Of a stretch of DNA of 64,000 nucleotides, positions 58,092 to 64,000 are shown in pieces; positions within the stretch are counted from its first letter, which is position 1, and the number at the start of each line of letters is the position of its first letter. A model generated the notes under the pieces. It was not told where the DNA came from. It searched no databases and saw only the letters and a program-made list of their open reading frames with translations. The DNA is taken from contig NZ_AMSG01000007.1 in NCBI RefSeq assembly GCF_000300875.1, positions 62,001-126,000 on the forward strand, written 5' to 3'. The position numbers and the translations under genes are program-made. This stretch comes from Galbibacter marinus. Its GTDB lineage: Bacteria; Bacteroidota; Bacteroidia; Flavobacteriales; Flavobacteriaceae.

Positions 58092-58922
58092 TTACATTTT
58101 AATAGTCATTACTGGTAATTCGGAGTGATTGGTTACACCCTCTGCGATGCTTTTAGAGAATAAGCTTAAAAAGCCTGTACGTCCGTGAGTACACATTGCG
58201 ATTAAATCGGCATTTTTATATCGTAAATAATTGTTTATCCCTGTTTCTACGTCTGGTTCGTTATATACATTCATTGAGAAGTTATCCAAATCGGGGAATT
58301 TTTTCAGGAACTCCTTGATGGGATCCAACCCTTGTTCTATACTGTTAAAATCGGTCTGAGTATTGACCCTCAATAAATGGATATGTGCGCCGCATTTTTC
58401 AGCAATCGAAATAACTTGCTTAAATGCATCGCTTACATCTTGAAGAAAATCTGAAACAAAAACGATATCCTTAAAAGGAAAGGATACTTCTTCATCCTTG
58501 ACTACAACAACTGGTACATCAGCTTTCCTAACAATTTTTTCTACGTTGCTTCCCATTAACTCACGTATACCGCCTCGGGTGCCACTACTTCCCGTAACTA
58601 TAAAATCGTGATAAAAATGACCCGAATGTTTAAGGATATTTGCCTGACCACCATCAAATTTAAGAAAAGTCCTGCATTCAAGGCCTTGTCGTTCTGCTTT
58701 TTTCTCCAGTTCTCTCAGGTAGGCTTTTGCGATGCCTATTTGCTTTACTGTTTCTGGGTGCTGTTTTTCTTTTTGTTTATCCAACTTTACCCATTCTACC
58801 GGGGTTTTCATCAAATGGAAAAAATGGATTTCGGAATTGTAAAGCTTTGCCATTTCAATTCCGAGTTCTTCTGCTTTATTGCAATTTTTTGAAAAGTCTG
58901 TTGGTACGAGTATGTTTTTCAT
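58092..58922 (-). CDS. Tandem universal stress protein
   Basis: 276 aa, two Usp domains. Domain 1 (about 1-142) starts ILVPTDFSKNCNKAEELG and ends with the nucleotide loop TGSSGTRGGIRELMGSNVEKIV, keeping the G-2x-G-9x-G(S/N) ATP-binding pattern. Domain 2 (about 148-276) has CTHGRTGFLSLFSKSIAEGV. ATP-binding Usp proteins respond to energy and oxygen stress. Located between ldhA-like (18 nt) and ATP-cone (2 nt) genes. Confidence 0.92.
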   Translation of the reverse strand: MKNILVPTDFSKNCNKAEELGIEMAKLYNSEIHFFHLMKTPVEWVKLDKQKEKQHPETVKQIGIAKAYLRELEKKAERQGLECRTFLKFDGGQANILKHSGHFYHDFIVTGSSGTRGGIRELMGSNVEKIVRKADVPVVVVKDEEVSFPFKDIVFVSDFLQDVSDAFKQVISIAEKCGAHIHLLRVNTQTDFNSIEQGLDPIKEFLKKFPDLDNFSMNVYNEPDVETGINNYLRYKNADLIAMCTHGRTGFLSLFSKSIAEGVTNHSELPVMTIKM

Positions 58923-58940
58923 AATATTTGTTTTTAACTA

Positions 58941-59936
58941 TTAATTAATGCTAATTTCATTTCCAGAAGGTTTTTGTTTTTCAAAACAATCCAGATTATA
59001 TATGGTTGTTTCTGCAATATTGGTCAATGCGGTTTTGGTTAAAAAAGCTTGATGGCTTGTAATTAGTACATTGTTGAAAGTCATTAAGCGTGCAATCACA
59101 TCGTCTTGCAAAATGTCATCGGAATGGTCTTCAAAGAACAATCCTTCTTCTTCCTCATAAACATCCAGTCCTAAATACCCTATTTTTTTAGTTTTCAATC
59201 CTTCGATAACTGCCTTGGTGTCCACCAACCCACCACGACTTGTATTGATGAGCATTACTCCAGATTTCATTAGTGCTATATGCTCTTTATTTATTAAATG
59301 TTTTGTTGAAGCTTTTAATGGCACGTGCAGGCTTATTATATCTGCGTGCTTACAGAGCGTCGCACAATCTGAATAGATTACGCCATATTTATCAATTAGG
59401 TCTTTGCTTTCTTCTATATCCTGGGCAAGAATATTGCAGCCGAATCCGTGAAGTATTTTTACGAGTACAGACCCTATTTTTCCTGTTCCAATCACGCCAA
59501 CGGTTTTCCCATTTAGGTCAAAACCAGTGAGACCGTTTAATGAAAAGTTTTGTTCGCGCACTCTATTGTGGGCTTTAATCAGTCTTCGGTTTAATGCAAG
59601 TATCAAAGCCATTGTATGTTCTGCAATGGCATAAGGTGAATAGGCTGGGACACGGGCCACTTTTATATTCAATTCAGCTGCTTTTTCTAAATCGACGTGA
59701 TTGAAACCTGCCGAACGTAATGCGATAAATTTTATGCCTAGTTTGTGTAAAATATCCAAAACTTCCGAAGAGGCATCGTCACTTGAGAAAAGTGCTATGG
59801 CCTTTGAACCTTCTGCCAATAAGGCGGTTTCCTTTGTTAGCCTAAATTCCAGAAAATTCAATTGATGTTTTCCTTTATTAGCGTTTTCAATGGAAGGCTT
59901 ATCGAATTTATGTGTGCTGTATATTGTTGTTTTCAT
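58941..59936 (-). CDS. ldhA: D-lactate dehydrogenase (LdhA-type)
   Basis: 331 aa. Same length and pattern as fermentative E. coli LdhA: LRSAGFNHVDLEKAAEL, VARVPAYSPYAIAEH, FSLNGLTGFDLNGKTVGVIG, the NAD motif GVIGTGKIGS, INTSRGGLVDTKAVI, and a catalytic His in ITSHQAFLT. Reduces pyruvate to D-lactate with NADH. 3 nt after pfkA, supporting a glycolysis-plus-fermentation unit. Another D-2-hydroxyacid is possible but less likely. Confidence 0.88.
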   Translation of the reverse strand: MKTTIYSTHKFDKPSIENANKGKHQLNFLEFRLTKETALLAEGSKAIALFSSDDASSEVLDILHKLGIKFIALRSAGFNHVDLEKAAELNIKVARVPAYSPYAIAEHTMALILALNRRLIKAHNRVREQNFSLNGLTGFDLNGKTVGVIGTGKIGSVLVKILHGFGCNILAQDIEESKDLIDKYGVIYSDCATLCKHADIISLHVPLKASTKHLINKEHIALMKSGVMLINTSRGGLVDTKAVIEGLKTKKIGYLGLDVYEEEEGLFFEDHSDDILQDDVIARLMTFNNVLITSHQAFLTKTALTNIAETTIYNLDCFEKQKPSGNEISIN

Positions 59937-59939
59937 AAT

Positions 59940-60911
59940 TTATGTTCCAAATAGTTCTAAAAGTTCGTGCAATTCTTTATTGACCTGATGTTGCTTGACC
60001 ACCTCATTAAAAGGGGTTAAGTGCAATTGATTGTTTAAAATCCCGATCATTACATTCTTTTTACTTTGTAAAAGCGATTTTACGGCTTCCACCCCAAGCC
60101 TTATGCCCAACATTCTATCCAAAGCACAAGGATTTCCACCTCGCTGTATGTGGCCAAGCTTTGTTATGCGTAAATCGACATTGGGATTGACTTCCTTTAT
60201 TTTTGAAGAAACAAGTTCGGCACCAATTTCGTCACCTTCAGAAACTACGATTAGAAAAGCATCCTCGCTATCGTAATTTTTCACCTTACCCAAAAGGTTA
60301 ATAAAGTCCGTACCGCTCTCCGGAATTAATATGGCGTCCGCACCAACCATCAATCCAGAATGAATACCGATGTAACCCGAATCCCTTCCCATTACTTCAA
60401 CAATGAACACACGGTTATGGGATTCGGCAGTATCCCTTATTTTATCAATATTTTCAATGGTTGTGTTAACTGCGGAATCAAAACCAAGGGTGTAATCAGT
60501 ACCCGAAATATCGTTATCAATAGTTCCGGGAATCCCTATGAATGGGATATCGCATATCTCTGAAAAAGCAAGTAATCCTTTAAATGTACCATCACCACCA
60601 ATGGCAATTAAAGCGTCTATTTTGTTTACATTTAGAGTTTGCAAGGCTTTTTTTCGACCTTCCAGTTCGAGAAAACGTTTGCTTCGGGCTGTCTTAAGGA
60701 TAGTGCCACCCTTTTGGGTCAGTTTTTGTAATTCGTGTGATTTTAATTGAACCAAGTCACCGTCTATCAATCCTTCATATCCTTTTCGAAAGCCGCTTAC
60801 GTTTATACCATTTACTTCAGCCGTTTTTGTAATGGCGTACAAGGCTGCATTCATCCCTGGACTATCACCTCCAGAGGTAAATACACCTATATGTTTTATA
60901 GTACTATCCAT
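59940..60911 (-). CDS. pfkA: ATP-dependent 6-phosphofructokinase
   Basis: 323 aa, bacterial PfkA length. GVFTSGGDSPGMNAAL (ATP loop), IGGDGTFKG (Gly after GGD, the ATP-using type rather than PPi-using), PGTIDNDISGTDYTLGFD (catalytic Asp; not the PPi-type PKTIDND), EVMGRDSGYI and LGHIQRGGNPCALDR. Phosphorylates fructose-6-P. 2 nt after the symporter, 3 nt before ldhA. Confidence 0.95.
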   Translation of the reverse strand: MDSTIKHIGVFTSGGDSPGMNAALYAITKTAEVNGINVSGFRKGYEGLIDGDLVQLKSHELQKLTQKGGTILKTARSKRFLELEGRKKALQTLNVNKIDALIAIGGDGTFKGLLAFSEICDIPFIGIPGTIDNDISGTDYTLGFDSAVNTTIENIDKIRDTAESHNRVFIVEVMGRDSGYIGIHSGLMVGADAILIPESGTDFINLLGKVKNYDSEDAFLIVVSEGDEIGAELVSSKIKEVNPNVDLRITKLGHIQRGGNPCALDRMLGIRLGVEAVKSLLQSKKNVMIGILNNQLHLTPFNEVVKQHQVNKELHELLELFGT

Positions 60912-60913
60912 AG

Positions 60914-62254
60914 TTATAAAGCTTCTTTTTTAAGAATTTCAGTATTTTTTATACCATACAACCTATTAAAAACCATACAAGCTGTAAGGTCACCCGTTAC
61001 GTTTACAGCAGTCCTGAACATTCCCAACAATCTTTCTACACCAATAATAATGATGATGCCTTCGGCTGGGATACCGACACTTCCCAAAACAGAAGCGAGT
61101 ATCACCACACCACCTCCGGGAATGGCAGGTGTGCCGATTGAAGCAGCAACGATGGTTACGATGACCACAATAATATTGAGCAAACTCATTTCCAAGCCAT
61201 AGGCTTGGGCTATGAATAGCGTAGTTATGGTTTGATAGAGTGCAGTGCCATCCATATTGACGGTTGCACCTATGGGAATAATAAAATTGCTAATGGTCTT
61301 GTCCACCTTCAATTCTTCTTCGGCTGTTTGAAGGGAAAGTGGCATCACGGCCGCAGAGCTTGTGGTTGAAAAGGCCAATAATTGAACGTCCCTTATTTTT
61401 TTTAGGAAATGCATAGGGTTTGCTTTTCCAAGAAGCACAATTAGCCCTAAATAGAAAATTACCAAAAGTAATAGACCGAGCAGGACGACGCCAACATAAT
61501 AGGTGAGACCGGAAAGAGAACTTAAACCAACACTAGAGGTAAGCTGCGCCATAAGTCCGAAAACAGCAATAGGCACTAGAAGCATTGACCATTTTACTAC
61601 TGTCATACAGACTTCCTGAATGGCAGTTAGAAGCAGCTTCACTGGGCGCAGTAAGGCATTTTCAAGTGAAAGCACAGCTACACCAATAATGATTGTGAAA
61701 ATTACAATGCTTAACATTTCACCACTTACCATAGATGCCAACGGGTTTTCGGGAAGTAAGTTTGAGATGGCATCAGGAATCGTTTCAATTCCGAAGGAAA
61801 GCTCTGGATTTTCCGTTGGAACAGCTGTAATTTCATTATGTTCAGCTAGAGCCTGTTGATGTAAAAAGCGACCAGGTCTAAAAAGTTGAGATAGTATGAC
61901 ACCCAAACTTACCGAAACTATCGTAGTACCTAGAAAATATAACAAAACCCCACCACCTAATTTTTTTAGATTGTCCTTATCATTACTTGCTATTCCAGTA
62001 ATGATGGAAGCCACAATCAACGGAATCATAATCATTTGAACCAGTTTCAGAAATAGTACACCAGGCAATGCCAGCCAATTCCCCGCGATATCTGCTGTTT
62101 CTTTAGAAATCCATCCATTTTGTGGGCTCAATAGCAGACCAAATCCAACACCTAAAAACAAGGCAATGATTACCTTAAGCCATAGACGACTTTCTACCAA
62201 TCTTATGAGGTAGTGGTTAAGTGATTTTAATGATTTTATCTCTGTGTCAAACAT
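60914..62254 (-). CDS. Dicarboxylate/amino acid:cation symporter (DAACS)
   Basis: 446 aa GltP/DctA-type transporter. Eight TM helices plus re-entrant loops: STTSSAAVMPLSL (HP1 serine-rich), GATVNMDGTALYQ (TM7 NMDGT) and IGTPAIPGGGVVILASVLGS (HP2). Takes up glutamate, aspartate or C4-dicarboxylates with Na+ or H+. Its place inside a glycolytic operon (8 nt after fbaB, 2 nt before pfkA) is unusual. Confidence 0.93.
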   Translation of the reverse strand: MFDTEIKSLKSLNHYLIRLVESRLWLKVIIALFLGVGFGLLLSPQNGWISKETADIAGNWLALPGVLFLKLVQMIMIPLIVASIITGIASNDKDNLKKLGGGVLLYFLGTTIVSVSLGVILSQLFRPGRFLHQQALAEHNEITAVPTENPELSFGIETIPDAISNLLPENPLASMVSGEMLSIVIFTIIIGVAVLSLENALLRPVKLLLTAIQEVCMTVVKWSMLLVPIAVFGLMAQLTSSVGLSSLSGLTYYVGVVLLGLLLLVIFYLGLIVLLGKANPMHFLKKIRDVQLLAFSTTSSAAVMPLSLQTAEEELKVDKTISNFIIPIGATVNMDGTALYQTITTLFIAQAYGLEMSLLNIIVVIVTIVAASIGTPAIPGGGVVILASVLGSVGIPAEGIIIIIGVERLLGMFRTAVNVTGDLTACMVFNRLYGIKNTEILKKEAL

Positions 62255-62262
62255 TCTGTTGA

Positions 62263-63324
62263 TTATGCTATATTAATTTTATTATCCAGATACACTTCCT
62301 GAACGGATTGTAATACTCTCACGCCTTCGCTAAAGGGTTTTTGAAATGCTTTTCTTCCCATTATCAGCCCAGAACCACCAGCCCTTTTATTGATAACGGC
62401 AGTTGTTACAGCTTCGGACAAATCTGATTTGCCTTTGGAACCACCACCTGAATTAATCAGTCCTATTTTTCCCATATAACAATTGGCAACTTGTAACCTA
62501 CAAAGGTCTATGGGATGGTCTGTGGTAAGGGTTTTATACATTTCATCATCATATTTTCCAAATCCTATCTCTTTGAAACCAAAATTATTGGTTGGTAATT
62601 TTTGTTTGATGATATCTGCCTGTATCGTTACTCCAATCTGATTGGCTTGTCCGGTTACATCGGCCGATGCGTGATAATCTTCTTTATCGGTTTTAAAAGC
62701 TTCATTTCGTGTATAGCACCATAAAATGGTAGCCATACCAAGATTATGAGCTTCTTCAAAAGCCTCTGCTATTTCTTTGAGTTGTCTGTTACTTTCCGCT
62801 GAACCAAAATAAATCGTAGCTCCTACGGCAATTGCTCCCATATCCCAAGCGGTTTTTACCTTACCAAAGAGTGTTTGGTCATATTTGTTCGGGTAGGTAA
62901 GCAGTTCATTGTGGTTAATCTTAACGATAAAAGGGATTTTATGGGCATATTTTCGGGCATTCAAACCCAAAACCCCAAACGTGGAAGCCACCCCATTACA
63001 ACCGGCCTCAAGGGCGAGTTTTATAATGTTCTCTGGGTCAAAATAATCCGGATTTTTATAGAAAGAAAAAGCTGCACTATGCTCGATACCTTGGTCTACT
63101 GGAAGGATACTCAAGTAGCCTGTACCACCAAGATTTCCGTGGTTATACAATTGCGAAAGGCTTCGCAGTACCTGCGGATTTCTGTTGCTTTGGGTAAATA
63201 CCTTATCTAGGCTTGTTCTACTTGGGGTTTGCAATTCATCCTTTGTTATTTTTTCACAAACGTGTTCTAAATAGAAGTCTGCTTTTTCTCCTAAAAGTTC
63301 TACTATATTCTTGTCTGTTTTCAT
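62263..63324 (-). CDS. fbaB: Class I fructose-bisphosphate aldolase (FbaB/DhnA type)
   Basis: 353 aa, close to E. coli FbaB along the whole length: [68 protein letters not shown] (carries the Schiff-base Lys region), [17 protein letters not shown] and [15 protein letters not shown]. Cleaves fructose-1,6-bisphosphate without metal. The DhnA family is shared with archaea, where it can also be bifunctional FBPA/ase; this sequence is of the plain aldolase form. 11 nt after gap. Confidence 0.94.
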   Translation of the reverse strand: MKTDKNIVELLGEKADFYLEHVCEKITKDELQTPSRTSLDKVFTQSNRNPQVLRSLSQLYNHGNLGGTGYLSILPVDQGIEHSAAFSFYKNPDYFDPENIIKLALEAGCNGVASTFGVLGLNARKYAHKIPFIVKINHNELLTYPNKYDQTLFGKVKTAWDMGAIAVGATIYFGSAESNRQLKEIAEAFEEAHNLGMATILWCYTRNEAFKTDKEDYHASADVTGQANQIGVTIQADIIKQKLPTNNFGFKEIGFGKYDDEMYKTLTTDHPIDLCRLQVANCYMGKIGLINSGGGSKGKSDLSEAVTTAVINKRAGGSGLIMGRKAFQKPFSEGVRVLQSVQEVYLDNKINIA

Positions 63325-63335
63325 TTTGATAGTAT

Positions 63336-64000
63336 TTAATGGATTCCTAAACTTTCATTTGTTTTGGCTATGGATTTTGTACCATCTGTTTCAATTCCAG
63401 TTAAAGCCCTAATAGCATCAATTGTTTCCGGGATTACAATAGCTTGGTTATCGACCACGTAGGCATAAAAGAGTTCGTCTCCCTGTACCTTCAGCATATC
63501 TTCCCATAGTGCTACTTCGTACATATCGCCCCAAGGCCTTCCCATATCCAAGAACATTTCCTTAATGGTATTGTTAGAAACCAGACCTTGGTCATATTGA
63601 ATCAATTTAATACGGCTGGACGTTTTGAAAGCATTTAGCACTTCTTGCTTTGTCGCCTGTTTTTTCAATTTCACATTCCAATAGTGCAGATGGCTTAAGG
63701 TTTGCGGTACTTTTACTGCTGCGGTGATGACATCCAGTTCTGGGTCAACACTTTTAGCATCCGGACCTTGATGGCTTGGGATATCTTTTTCGGGAACCAT
63801 CGTATTCATAATACCACCTAAATGACTTTCCCAAGGGTCTGTAGCTCTTCTTAAAAGTGTACCTCTGGCATAATCCAATAAATCGGCTCTTTTTAAAGCG
63901 GTCAAGGTTCTTAAAATAGACGTAGTATTACAGGAAACTACACGTGTAGCATCTAGATTTAGAGCAGACTGATAATTATTTTCAGCACTAAAGGAATGGC
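63336..64000 (-). CDS. Type II (archaeal-type) glyceraldehyde-3-phosphate dehydrogenase, partial
   Basis: About 221 C-terminal residues are visible; the N-terminus lies beyond the window. The minus-strand frame crosses the window edge without a stop. The catalytic block [15 protein letters not shown] has the Cys codon at 63930-63932. It is followed by [26 protein letters not shown] and [16 protein letters not shown], the order and spacing of archaeal type II GAPDH and unlike bacterial GapA (SCTTNCLAP). A TTG at 63905 is internal, not the start. Archaeal enzymes of this type use NAD+ or NADP+. It heads the visible part of the island operon, 11 nt before fbaB. Confidence 0.92.
   Translation of the reverse strand, partial: HSFSAENNYQSALNLDATRVVSCNTTSILRTLTALKRADLLDYARGTLLRRATDPWESHLGGIMNTMVPEKDIPSHQGPDAKSVDPELDVITAAVKVPQTLSHLHYWNVKLKKQATKQEVLNAFKTSSRIKLIQYDQGLVSNNTIKEMFLDMGRPWGDMYEVALWEDMLKVQGDELFYAYVVDNQAIVIPETIDAIRALTGIETDGTKSIAKTNESLGIH

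Noticed and set aside
60747-61202. 151-codon plus-strand frame across the pfkA/symporter junction
   Set aside because: Antisense of two certain genes; no recognisable domain.
54034-64000. Complete archaeal AMP-to-RuBisCO pathway
   Set aside because: No RuBisCO large chain or ribose-1,5-bisphosphate isomerase is encoded inside the window.

Overview
The window is chromosome from a member of the Bacteroidota, almost certainly family Flavobacteriaceae. The DNA is AT-rich. Promoters fit the TAnnTTTG -7 box, lipoproteins begin with Cys-Ser-Ser-Asp-Asp-Asp style anchors, and lineage-typical families (DUF3098, DUF3127, DUF4270, DUF58, SusC-like TonB receptors) sit in flavobacterial gene orders such as ftsX-DUF3098-uppP-truB and DUF4270/glmS next to panC-panD. 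I cannot name the genus.

Layout. 1-197: start of a DUF58 protein leaving the window. 396-3851: envelope and tRNA-modification operon (ftsX, DUF3098, uppP, truB, TonB-like protein). 3837-10613: small housekeeping genes (redox-like protein, tag, aat, DUF3127, flavin reductase, a histidine kinase, HIT, thioredoxin, a secreted 3D-domain protein). 10702-19537 (minus): a TonB receptor/SGNH lipoprotein pair, then glmS, DUF4270 and a short glycogen synthase. 19646-23004 (plus): panC, panD, a YbhN-like membrane protein and an esterase-fold protein that lacks its nucleophile. 23007-25247: a LacI regulator and a LuxE-like protein. 25429-32875: a TonB receptor and a tandem-duplicated beta-helix lipoprotein, diverging from a PhoB/PhoR-type two-component pair. 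The shared intergenic region carries 11-nt-phased direct repeats resembling a PhoB box. 32825-40360: glycosyltransferase, trmB, LysE exporter, alkyltransferase-like protein, a frameshifted ATPase behind four 22-bp-phased repeats, and Fe-S/redox genes (mrp, NifU-like, ferredoxin reductase, ferredoxin). 40365-47641: SGNH lipoprotein, metallophosphoesterase and three peptidases (S9, M24, M20).

A tRNA-Leu(UAG) at 47749-47830 marks a sharp change. Beyond it lie a 10-bp direct repeat, a ParB-type partition pseudogene with an in-frame stop and lost C-terminus, and then 15 tightly packed minus-strand genes (48853-64000, no gap over 39 nt, continuing past the window). This looks like one long operon in a mobile-element-derived genomic island. 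In transcription order it encodes archaeal-type (type II) GAPDH, FbaB-type aldolase, a dicarboxylate/amino-acid symporter, 6-phosphofructokinase, an LdhA-like D-lactate dehydrogenase, a tandem universal stress protein, an ATP-cone/endonuclease-fold fusion, an 84-aa protein with a CCGG tail, a beta-CASP MBL ribonuclease-like protein, an AMP phosphorylase-type enzyme, PRPP synthetase, a secreted protein of unknown function, a 97-aa protein, a CopB-type metal ATPase and an MFS exporter.

My reading is that the island combines a portable glycolysis-to-lactate route with an AMP/PRPP nucleotide module and ATP-sensing/stress proteins, plus metal export. It could serve as an energy-stress or low-oxygen survival cassette. 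The gene calls are strong. The integrated function is inference.
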